From positions 1 to 39,607 of the forward strand of contig CAMDAD010000010.1 in NCBI GenBank assembly GCA_945888515.1: a DNA stretch of 39,607 nt, in the 5' to 3' direction. A program made the translations under genes and the position numbers. This DNA comes from Akkermansia muciniphila (GTDB lineage: Bacteria; Verrucomicrobiota; Verrucomicrobiia; Verrucomicrobiales; Akkermansiaceae). Of the stretch, positions 1 to 6,129 are shown piece after piece. Below the pieces are notes generated by a model that ran no database searches, was not told the origin of the DNA, and saw only the letters and a list, made by a program, of their open reading frames with translations. Each line of letters starts with the position of its first letter. The first letter of the stretch is position 1.

Positions 1-134
1 AGGCTGGTATGGCATCGGGCCGTTGGCCCTGTCTTCAGCCCCAACGGGGCGGCACATACCAGCCCAGGGCAACGCCCTGGGTCAACGGCCCCCACATCAA
101 TCAGCCCTGAAGGGGCGACACATCTTCCCCGCGC
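1..134 (+). repeat. Structured REP-like repeat, copy 1 (left end cut by window)
   Basis: First of two tandem copies with a 212-bp period. Visible structure: an outer stem GGCTGGTATG (2-11) with CATACCAGCC (55-64), enclosing two small hairpins, GGGCC-GTT-GGCCC and GCCCC-AAC-GGGGC. An 8-bp hairpin CCCAGGGC-AAC-GCCCTGGG follows, then a short GCCC/GGGC hairpin. All of the first three loops are GTT or AAC. Copy 1 differs from copy 2 at only 4 of 134 positions by eye. It ends with GACACATCT, 9 nt before the ATG of a truncated hsdS start. Such repeats produce spurious ORFs rich in GQRP/WGNAPG-like peptides. I read it as a non-autonomous structured repeat; the family name is an inference. Confidence 0.75.
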
Positions 135-194
135 ATGAGCCGTAAAACCAATACCACCGCCACGAAGGAAGAGGCAAAGCCTGCGCTGTTGCCT
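135..194 (+). pseudogene. Truncated duplicate of the hsdS 5' end
   Basis: These 60 bases encode a 20-residue peptide starting MSRKTNTTATKEEAKPALLP, which parallels the first 20 residues of the intact hsdS (MSRKTKTTATKEVATPALMP). After codon 20 the frame runs into the next repeat copy, so no specificity domain follows. By eye 8 of 60 bases differ from the intact hsdS start, against 4 of 134 in the repeat upstream. The two hsdS starts are therefore more diverged than the repeats that precede them. It could be the remains of a second hsdS allele or of an old partial duplication. Confidence 0.7.
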
Positions 195-346
195 GTCCTA
201 GGGCGTTGCCCCAGGCTGGTATGGCATCGGGCCGTTGGCCCTGTCTTCAGCCCCAACGGGGCGGCACATACCAGCCCAGGGCAACGCCCTGGGTCAACGG
301 CGCCCACATCAATCAGCCCTGAAGGGGCGACCCATCTTGCCCACGC
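193..346 (+). repeat. Structured REP-like repeat, copy 2, directly upstream of hsdS
   Basis: Second tandem copy. It begins with an imperfect hairpin CCTAGGGC-GTT-GCCCCAGG that joins the truncated hsdS fragment to the repeat. From 213 it repeats copy 1 almost exactly: outer stem GGCTGGTATG/CATACCAGCC, two GTT/AAC-loop hairpins, and the 8-bp CCCAGGGC/GCCCTGGG hairpin. The right end is GACCCATCT (329-337), followed by 9 nt and then the hsdS ATG at 347. The repeat therefore forms the immediate 5' context, and probably the 5' leader, of hsdS. I could not identify a promoter within it. Confidence 0.75.
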
Positions 347-1633
347 ATGAGCCGCAAAACGAAAACCACCGCCACGAAGGAAGTGGCAACGCCCGCGCTG
401 ATGCCGAAGCTGCGGTTTCCGGAGTTTCGGGATGCGGTGGGGTGGGAGACGACCCCGCTTGGCGAACTCGGTGCAATAGTGACTGGCAAAACTCCAAGCA
501 CGAAAGAAGACGATCTTTGGGGCGGCGAGATGCTTTTCATTACCCCCACGGACATCACAGAGGGGGAGAAATATCAGCACACGACTCAGCGCACAGTCGT
601 TGAGACTCGGGGCACAAAAGTGCTTCCACCGGGTAGCGTCGTTTACACCTGCATTGCCTCTATTGGGAAAATGGCTCTGACCGTTGTTCCAAGTGTTACC
701 AATCAACAGATCAATGCAGTTGTGCCAAACGGCAAGACGGCGAGGGAGTTCATTTATTACTCGCTGGCCAATCTTACGCCTTGGATCAAATCCATCCCGG
801 CGACCTCTACTCTGCCGATCATCAACAAGACTCAGTTTTCGGGGTTCATCATTCCGCACCCCGAAGACAAAGCCGAACAACAAAAAATCGCCGAGTGCCT
901 GAGTTCGGTGGACGAGCTGATGGCCGCGCAAGCGCGGAAAGTGGACGCGCTCAAGACCCATAAAAAAGGGCTGATGCAGCAGCTTTTCCCCCGCGAAGGC
1001 GAAACTCTACCCCGTCTCCGCTTCCCCGAATTCCAAAACGCCGGGGAGTGGGAGATGAAAACCATGGGAAGCATTGCTTCGTTTTCTTCAGGTGGGACGC
1101 CATCCAAAGACAACCCAGAGTATTGGAATGGAACCATTCCGTGGGTCAGTGCCTCGTCGATGTATGATCTAGTGATTCAGAAGGCAGACCATTATGTGAC
1201 GCCCCTTGCAATCGGCAACGGGACACGGATAGCCAAGAAGGGATCAATTCTGATTCTTGTTCGTGGAAGCATGTTGTTCAAACGCGTGCCAATTTGCGTC
1301 GCGGGAATCGATGTGACGTTCAACCAAGATGTGAAGGCTCTGGATGTGGACCCGTCCATCAACACTGGTTTCCTTCTTTATCAGCTTTCAGCTTTCCAAG
1401 CCCGCTTCCCCATCAATGAAACAGGAATTGGTGCTGGGAAGATTGAGCTAGAACATCTCAAAGAGTTTGAACTGTTCATCCCCGATGCACCCGAACAACA
1501 ACGCATCGCCGACTGCCTGAGCAGCCTCGACGCCCTGATCACCGCCGAAACCCAAAAGCACGAAGCCCTCAAGACCCACAAGAAAGGCCTGATGCAGCAG
1601 CTTTTCCCATCCCCGGAGGAGGTGGCGGTATGA
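347..1633 (+). CDS. hsdS: Type I restriction-modification specificity subunit HsdS
   Basis: Directs the methylase, and the nuclease if one is present, to a bipartite DNA target. The 428-residue length is normal for the family. Two target-recognition half-units are visible. Each opens with an LRFPEF motif (about residues 22-27 and 224-229) and ends in a conserved helix. The helices are nearly identical in the two halves, with EQQ.IA.CLSS.D.L followed by ALKTHKKGLMQQLFP (about 177-215 and 382-421). That repeated half-unit design is diagnostic of S subunits. The start at 347 matches the duplicated start at 135 and lies 9 nt after the repeat end. The partner hsdM lies about 1.1 kb downstream, separated by repeats and a transposase gene, an unusual spacing. 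No hsdR is in the window. Confidence 0.95.
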   Translation: MSRKTKTTATKEVATPALMPKLRFPEFRDAVGWETTPLGELGAIVTGKTPSTKEDDLWGGEMLFITPTDITEGEKYQHTTQRTVVETRGTKVLPPGSVVYTCIASIGKMALTVVPSVTNQQINAVVPNGKTAREFIYYSLANLTPWIKSIPATSTLPIINKTQFSGFIIPHPEDKAEQQKIAECLSSVDELMAAQARKVDALKTHKKGLMQQLFPREGETLPRLRFPEFQNAGEWEMKTMGSIASFSSGGTPSKDNPEYWNGTIPWVSASSMYDLVIQKADHYVTPLAIGNGTRIAKKGSILILVRGSMLFKRVPICVAGIDVTFNQDVKALDVDPSINTGFLLYQLSAFQARFPINETGIGAGKIELEHLKEFELFIPDAPEQQRIADCLSSLDALITAETQKHEALKTHKKGLMQQLFPSPEEVAV

Positions 1634-1662
1634 GCGCGGTTCTTTCGCAGAAACCTCGAGGA

Positions 1663-1692
1663 AACCATTTTCGTGGCGTCACGAAAATGGTT
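1663..1692. repeat. Perfect 13-bp inverted repeat just after hsdS
   Basis: AACCATTTTCGTG (1663-1675), a GCGT loop, and CACGAAAATGGTT (1680-1692) form a perfect 13-bp stem 30 bases past the hsdS stop. No T-run follows on either strand, so it is not a standard intrinsic terminator. It may act as an mRNA 3' hairpin for hsdS or be a mobile-element relic. Confidence 0.7.
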
Positions 1693-1743
1693 CCGCAAGT
1701 GATCACGCGGCGAAAACCGGCGGCGGGATTTTATCAGCGTTCC

Positions 1744-1931
1744 AGTAGTCAAGGAATCCTTGACTACTCAAACCGGAGGCGAAGCCGAGTTACCGAGGAT
1801 TCCTCGGCAACTGCGAGGTCAGTAGTGCAGGGCTTGTTCATCCCGCGCAGCCAAGGCAACCGTCAAGGAATCCTTGACAGTTCAAATCGAGCAACGGCGG
1901 AGGGGAACTGCCGAGGAATCCTCGGTAGTTC
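1744..1931. repeat. Cluster of four AGGA(A/T)TCCT-core palindromes
   Basis: There are four short palindromes with a one-base centre. (1) AGTAGTCAAGGA/TCCTTGACTACT, a 12-bp stem at 1744-1768. (2) CCGAGGA/TCCTCGG at 1793-1807. (3) GTCAAGGA/TCCTTGAC at 1862-1878. (4) CCGAGGA/TCCTCGG at 1911-1925, extended by GAACT/AGTTC to 1905-1931. Types alternate (TCAAGGA, CCGAGGA, TCAAGGA, CCGAGGA), so the cluster looks like a duplicated pair. Two copies are followed by similar TTCAAA.CG text. The first palindrome begins with GTAG, the tetranucleotide reported beside REP hairpins bound by RAYT enzymes. That link is suggestive only. Confidence 0.65.
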
Positions 1932-1984
1932 AAACGGGGGAGGAAACGCTGTGCTTGGAGTCCGTGGCATCGGCATCGGCATAG

Positions 1985-2242
1985 GTCGGGCTTTCAGCCC
2001 TCGGAATGCGTCGCGTTCGCGATTCCTGGGGCGATGCCCCAGGCTGGTATGGCTTTGGGCCTTTGGCCCTCCAAACCGACAAGCGCCCCAAAACGCAGAC
2101 GTGCCCGTCTTCCACACCGCGCTCTCGACGTTCGCACCGTGCTCCCGTCTTCCGCGCCAACGGCGCATCTCTATACCAGCCTGGGGCAACGCCCCAGGAT
2201 CACCGCAAGCAACCGCATGAGGGCTGAAGGCCCGACCCATCT
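1985..2242 (+). repeat. Structured REP-like repeat, copy 3, long form upstream of RAYT
   Basis: It is bounded by an outer inverted repeat, GTCGGGCTTTCAGCCCTC near 1985-2002 and GAGGGCTGAAGGCCCGAC near 2219-2236, with one mismatch. Inside are a perfect CCTGGGGC-GAT-GCCCCAGG hairpin (2025-2043), a CTGGTAT/ATACCAG outer stem, a GGGCC-TTT-GGCCC hairpin, a GCGCC-AAC-GGCGC hairpin and a CCTGGGGC-AAC-GCCCCAGG hairpin (2180-2198). Several stems differ in sequence from copies 1 and 2 but keep pairing (GCCCC/GGGGC became GCGCC/GGCGC; CCCAGGGC/GCCCTGGG became CCTGGGGC/GCCCCAGG). That is compensatory change, which supports selection on structure. About 80 extra bases sit between the inner hairpins. The element ends GACCCATCT, 9 nt before the RAYT ATG. 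Confidence 0.7.
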
Positions 2243-2251
2243 CACCGCGCC

Positions 2252-2704
2252 ATGCCACAATCGCTCTCCTATCTCCTGACGCACATCGTCTTTAGCACCA
2301 AAGACCGCGCTCCTGTGCTCGATGCCACTGTGCGCCCCGCGCTGCACGCCTATCTCGCAACGGTCGCCCGCAATGTGGAATGCGAATGTTTCCGTGTGGG
2401 CGGAGTGGCCGACCATGTGCATCTCGCCGTCCGTCTCTCGCGAACGATCACCATGGCCCAGCTCATCGAGGAACTGAAAACATCGTCCTCCAAATGGCTC
2501 AAAACCCAATCACCTGCATTGGCCTCCTTTGCGTGGCAACGCGGCTACGGTGCCTTTTCCGTGGGGCCGTCTGACCTGAATGACCTGCTCCACTACATCG
2601 ACACCCAAGAAGAACATCACAAAACAAGCACCTTCCAAGACGAATACCGCGCCTTTCTCACCAAATACGCCATCGAATACGATGAACGCTATGTCTGGGA
2701 CTGA
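2252..2704 (+). CDS. REP-associated/IS200-like tyrosine (Y1) transposase
   Basis: A 150-residue single-domain HUH transposase. The HUH motif is visible as DHVHL (about 54-58), and the likely catalytic tyrosine is in LLHYIDTQEEHH (Y115). The opening HIVFSTKDR and the closing YDERYVWD are typical of the IS200-like, REP-associated group. These enzymes nick and join single-stranded DNA at hairpin-flanked sites. No second gene (tnpB) and no classical IS ends are present, which fits a domesticated RAYT better than an IS. A structured repeat copy lies immediately upstream, and two more lie before hsdS. The stop is 21 nt before the hsdM start, so the two are probably co-transcribed. It appears intact, with no frameshift. 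Confidence 0.88.
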   Translation: MPQSLSYLLTHIVFSTKDRAPVLDATVRPALHAYLATVARNVECECFRVGGVADHVHLAVRLSRTITMAQLIEELKTSSSKWLKTQSPALASFAWQRGYGAFSVGPSDLNDLLHYIDTQEEHHKTSTFQDEYRAFLTKYAIEYDERYVWD

Positions 2705-2725
2705 TTCCCCAACCACACACTTTCA

Positions 2726-4339
2726 ATGACCGACACCAACCAAAAACAACTGGGCAACACCCTCTGGAGCATCGCCGACCAACTGCGCGGGGCCATGGAT
2801 GCGGACGACTTCCGCGACTACATGCTTTCGTTTCTCTTCCTGCGCTACCTCTCCGACAACTACGAGACGGCGGCGAAGAAGGAACTGGGCCGTGATTACC
2901 CCGATGTGGGCGATGACGCCCGCAAGGTGCCATTGGCGCTCTGGTATGCGGACAACGAGGACGACATCCCGGAGTTCGAGAAGCAGATGCGCCGCAAGGT
3001 GCATTACGTCATCAAGCCTGTGCACCTCTGGAACAGCATCGCCAACCTGGCGCGCACCCAGAACAGCGATCTCCTGATGACGCTTCAGGAGGGTCTCAAA
3101 TACGTCGAGACCGAGTCCTTCGAAAGCACCTTCAATGGCCTGTTCTCCGAGATCGACCTGAGTTCCCCCAAGCTCGGAAAGAAATATGAAGACCGGAACG
3201 CCAAGCTCTGCACCATCATCCAAAAGATCGCCGAAGGACTGGCGGAGTTCTCCACGGACATCGACGCGCTGGGCGATGCCTATGAATACCTGATCGGCCA
3301 GTTTGCCGCCGGGTCCGGCAAGAAGGCGGGCGAGTTCTACACGCCACAGCAGATTTCCGACATCCTCTCCGCCATCGTCACGCTGGACAGCCAGGAGCCG
3401 AAGACCGGCACCAAGAAGCGTCTGGAAAGCGTGATGGACATGGCCTGCGGCTCCGGCTCCCTGCTGCTCAACGTCCGCAAGAAGGTCAACAAGGCGGGAG
3501 GCACCATCGGCAAGATCTTCGGCCAGGAGAAGAACATCACCACCTACAACCTCGCCCGCATGAACATGCTGCTGCACGGGGTGAAGGACACGGAGTTCGA
3601 CATCTTCCACGGCGACACCCTGCTCAACGAGTGGGACATGATGCGCGAGGCGAACCCGGCCAAGAAGCCCAGCTTTGACGCCATCGTGGCCAATCCGCCA
3701 TTCAGCTACCGCTGGGAACCTACCGATTCTCTGGCCGACGACGTGCGTTTCAAAAGCCACGGTCTCGCTCCGAAATCCGCTGCCGATTTTGCCTTCCTGC
3801 TGCACGGCTTCCATTTTCTGAAAGACGAAGGCGTGATGGCCATCATCCTGCCCCACGGCGTGCTCTTCCGTGGCGGTGCCGAAGAACGCATCCGCACCAA
3901 GCTACTGAAAGACGGCCACGTCGATACCGTCATCGGCCTGCCCGCGAATCTCTTCTACTCCACCGGTATCCCGGTCTGTATCCTCGTGCTCAAAAAGTGC
4001 AAGAAGCCCGACGACGTGCTCTTCATCAACGCCGCCGAGCATTTTGTGAAAGGCAAGCGCCAGAATCAGCTCAGCAAGGAGCACATTCAGGTGATTATCG
4101 ATACCTACCAGCATCGGAAGGAGGCGCCCCGCTACTCCCGCCGGGTGGGCATGGAGGAAATCGAGAAAAATGACTTCAACCTGAACATCTCGCGCTACAT
4201 CAGCACGGCGGTGGGAGAAGAGGAAATCGATTTGGCGGCGACGAACCAAACATTGGTGGACATTGAGAAAACCATCAAGACGGCAACGGCCAAGCACAAT
4301 GAGTTTCTGAAAGAACTGGGGTTGCCTTCCTTGCCGTAG
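2726..4339 (+). CDS. hsdM: Type I restriction-modification methylase subunit HsdM
   Basis: N6-adenine methyltransferase subunit that modifies DNA together with HsdS. Length 537 residues, normal for the family. The N-terminal HsdM_N helical region spans about 1-150 (LGNTLWSIADQLRGAMDADD). The S-adenosylmethionine motif I is DMACGSGSLL (about 238-247) and the catalytic motif IV is NPPFSY (about 324-329), both intact. The conserved GEFYTPQQIS precedes motif I. Third codon positions are dominated by C or G (GAC, ATC, CTC, AAG), more strongly than in the housekeeping genes to the right, a hint of horizontal origin. The RAYT gene ends 21 nt upstream. The stop abuts the remnant of an unrelated peptidase gene. 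With no hsdR in view, it may serve as a solo methylase or pair with a nuclease gene left of the window. Confidence 0.95.
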   Translation: MTDTNQKQLGNTLWSIADQLRGAMDADDFRDYMLSFLFLRYLSDNYETAAKKELGRDYPDVGDDARKVPLALWYADNEDDIPEFEKQMRRKVHYVIKPVHLWNSIANLARTQNSDLLMTLQEGLKYVETESFESTFNGLFSEIDLSSPKLGKKYEDRNAKLCTIIQKIAEGLAEFSTDIDALGDAYEYLIGQFAAGSGKKAGEFYTPQQISDILSAIVTLDSQEPKTGTKKRLESVMDMACGSGSLLLNVRKKVNKAGGTIGKIFGQEKNITTYNLARMNMLLHGVKDTEFDIFHGDTLLNEWDMMREANPAKKPSFDAIVANPPFSYRWEPTDSLADDVRFKSHGLAPKSAADFAFLLHGFHFLKDEGVMAIILPHGVLFRGGAEERIRTKLLKDGHVDTVIGLPANLFYSTGIPVCILVLKKCKKPDDVLFINAAEHFVKGKRQNQLSKEHIQVIIDTYQHRKEAPRYSRRVGMEEIEKNDFNLNISRYISTAVGEEEIDLAATNQTLVDIEKTIKTATAKHNEFLKELGLPSLP

Positions 4340-4344
4340 TTTTC

Positions 4345-4488
4345 AAGGGGCATTTCATCGCCATTCTTGGTCAAGAGGGAGACAAGTATGTGACCGGCGA
4401 TCCCTTGCGCGGGCGGGAATTCTTGACAAGGGAAGAACTGGAGTAGCGGTATGAGTTCACCGGTTTTCACATGCGCATCAGACGCTGA
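4345..4488 (+). pseudogene. C-terminal remnant of a C39-like cysteine peptidase gene
   Basis: Starting 6 bases after the hsdM stop, one frame reads KGHFIAILGQEGDKYVTGDP, then LRGREFLTREELE, a TAG stop (4444-4446), RYEFTGFHMRIRR and a TGA. GHF (the His region), VTGDPL and YEFTGF match the typical end of peptidase C39-like proteins, where a Trp normally occupies the place of this TAG. There is no start codon and no Cys half. I read it as the stump of a host gene cut at the island edge and then mutated. The family assignment rests on motif memory only. Confidence 0.55.
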
Positions 4489-4671
4489 GGAGATCAATCT
4501 CCTGCGAACGCGTGGGGGATGTTCGGCATAGGATGCCGTCATCGCAATCACACGAAGGGGATGGACGCAAAGGATCGCTAAGATGGTGGAATGGTTCGGA
4601 TGGTGGTTTATGACCGAACCAAGCGTCCCCGGCCGGACCGCACGGAGAGACGGTCCCTGCCTCGCGAAATG
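4489..4671. other. Intergenic stretch with two inverted repeats
   Basis: No gene is seen. GGTTCGG (4593-4599) pairs with CCGAACC (4614-4620), and GGACCG (4635-4640) pairs with CGGTCC (4651-4656). A small AGGAGAT-CA-ATCTCCT hairpin overlaps the last bases of the remnant at 4488-4503. None has a T-run. They lie beyond the 3' ends of convergent transcripts (hsdM side and sixA side) and may serve as weak terminators. Confidence 0.4.
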
Positions 4672-5178
4672 TTAGTCCTCTTGGGACGGCTGATAGGCGG
4701 CGACGGGTTGCATCATGCGTTGGGGGATGACGAAGCGGAGGATGCCGGCGCGGCTGGGGGGCTTGAGTTCAATGAGGGAAAGTGATCCTTTGCGGATTTC
4801 CACGGCTCCTCCTTCCCCGTTCGTGACCCAGGCGATGAGTGAGGAAAAGTCCGGCTCGTGGCCGACGAGGCAGACGCGTTTGAACTCGGTGAATGCGGCG
4901 AGCTCGCGCAGGGCGATGTCCGGATGCATGCCGATAGAAAGCCACGATTGCACCACGGGACCGGGCAAGTGTGCCGATTCGCTAAAGGCTTCCGCGGTTT
5001 GTTTCGCGCGTAGGAGGGGGCTGGTGAGGATGATTTCTGGGAGCAAGCCTGCCATGCGCAAGTAGGTGCCGGCGCGGCGCGCTTGCTCCAGGCCTTTGGG
5101 AATCAGCGCGCGCTCGGAATCACCACCGGGGAGTCCGTGGGGTTCTGCTTTGGCGTGTCGCAGCAAAAGAATTTCCAT
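4672..5178 (-). CDS. sixA: Phosphohistidine phosphatase SixA
   Basis: A 168-residue histidine phosphatase of the phosphoglycerate-mutase-like superfamily. The catalytic LRHAKAE motif (His8) opens the protein, and the second conserved histidine is in LVGHEPD (about 105-110). Arg in TSPLLRAKQTAE is the usual phosphate-binding residue. SixA enzymes dephosphorylate histidine phosphotransfer or NPr-type proteins; the target here cannot be told. The ATG lies 10 nt after the fabG stop, so the two genes form an operon reading leftwards. The length matches SixA, and no extra domain is present. Confidence 0.9.
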   Translation of the reverse strand: MEILLLRHAKAEPHGLPGGDSERALIPKGLEQARRAGTYLRMAGLLPEIILTSPLLRAKQTAEAFSESAHLPGPVVQSWLSIGMHPDIALRELAAFTEFKRVCLVGHEPDFSSLIAWVTNGEGGAVEIRKGSLSLIELKPPSRAGILRFVIPQRMMQPVAAYQPSQED

Positions 5179-5188
5179 GGGCTTACCC

Positions 5189-5935
5189 TTACATGGTCAT
5201 GCCGCCATCTACGGCGAGTACCTGACCGGTGATGTAGCGGGCCTCGGCACTGGCGAGGAAGAGGACCGCGTGGGCGATGTCCTTGGGATCACCGAAGGAG
5301 GAAAGGGGAATTTTTGCCATGACTTCCTCACGAACTTTTTCGGGCAGCTCGCCCGTCATATCGGTGGTGATGAATCCCGGTGCCACCGCATTGCAGGTGA
5401 CGGCACGCCCGGCGAGTTCGCGGGCGACCGCTTTGGTAAAGCCGATCAGACCCGCTTTACTGGCGGAGTAGTTTGCTTGCCCGGCATTACCAATAAGCCC
5501 AATGACCGAGGCGATGTTGATGATGCGAGGGTCGGCGGCTTTCATCAGTGAGCGCATAAAGGCTTTGACGGTGTTAAAAGCGCCTTTTAAGTTGGTATCG
5601 AGCACGGTATCCCAGTCCTCTTCTTTCATGCGCATCAGCAGACCGTCACGCGTGACGCCGGCATTGTTGATGAGAATGTTGACCTGTCCGAAATCGGCAA
5701 GCACCTGTTTGCCCAATTCCTGCACGGCCTCGTGATCGGCGACGTCCACAGCGTAGGCCTTGGCGCTGCCGGGGAAGCGGGCGTTCAGCTCTTCGGCTAC
5801 CGCGCCGCAACTGGCGGCGCTACGACTGACGACTGCGACTTTTGCTCCCTGCTCTGCCAAGGCGATCGCGATGGCCTGACCAATGCCACGACCTCCGCCT
5901 GTGACAACTGCAACTTTTCCTTCAAGTGATGGCAT
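5189..5935 (-). CDS. fabG: 3-oxoacyl-[ACP] reductase FabG
   Basis: NADPH-dependent reduction of 3-ketoacyl-ACP in fatty acid elongation, cytoplasmic. A 248-residue classical short-chain dehydrogenase. The cofactor motif is TGGGRGIG (about 12-19), NNAG is at 90-93, and the catalytic Ser143 (NIASVIG), Tyr156 and Lys160 (YSASK) are all present. The C-terminus is the usual GQVLAVDGGMTM. The frame is open 33 codons further upstream, but MPSLEGKVAVVTGG is the standard family start, so I place the start at 5935. It is followed after 10 nt by sixA. A duplicate SDR role (another substrate) cannot be excluded. Confidence 0.92.
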   Translation of the reverse strand: MPSLEGKVAVVTGGGRGIGQAIAIALAEQGAKVAVVSRSAASCGAVAEELNARFPGSAKAYAVDVADHEAVQELGKQVLADFGQVNILINNAGVTRDGLLMRMKEEDWDTVLDTNLKGAFNTVKAFMRSLMKAADPRIINIASVIGLIGNAGQANYSASKAGLIGFTKAVARELAGRAVTCNAVAPGFITTDMTGELPEKVREEVMAKIPLSSFGDPKDIAHAVLFLASAEARYITGQVLAVDGGMTM

Positions 5936-6129
5936 GGCGAGATGTTGTCTATTTTCCGTATCGTCGTCAAAACATTCCTTTTGTGATCTTGCTTGGCTCA
6001 GTGGTATTTGACGTCTCACTTCGCGGAGTAACAAACGGCGCGCCTGCTGGGGCTGACGGTGAAAACGAGTGGACTGTCACGATCGATCAGTTCATTCAAA
6101 AAAACGACGGATCAGAGCGAGGCGATAAG
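5936..6129. other. Intergenic region upstream of fabG
   Basis: About 190 bases separate the GHL10 stop from the fabG start on the - strand. It must hold the fabG-sixA promoter. I see no box pair with good spacing, no terminator and no coding frame. Confidence 0.4.

Larger units (their letters stand above)
1634..2251. other. Non-coding repeat region between hsdS and the RAYT gene
   Basis: About 620 bases hold no convincing gene. They contain the 13-bp hairpin, the four-palindrome cluster and a third, larger copy of the structured repeat. Open frames crossing it (for example 1630-2220 on the + strand) are low-complexity and repeat-derived, and I do not call them. The region probably accumulated by insertions between hsdS and hsdM. 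Confidence 0.6.

Noticed and set aside
101-961. 286-residue frame on the - strand over the repeats and hsdS
   Set aside because: It is antisense to the strong hsdS gene and its second half is repeat-derived, with no family motif.
1744-1931. Possible CRISPR array
   Set aside because: The palindromes are of two types, unevenly spaced (about 28 to 55 bases), and lack identical repeats with unique spacers.
1630-2220. 196-residue + frame between hsdS and the RAYT gene
   Set aside because: It runs through hairpins and repeats, and its peptide shows only repeat-derived low-complexity text.
2723-3856. 377-residue frame on the - strand inside hsdM
   Set aside because: Antisense shadow caused by the strong third-position GC bias of hsdM; no recognisable protein features.
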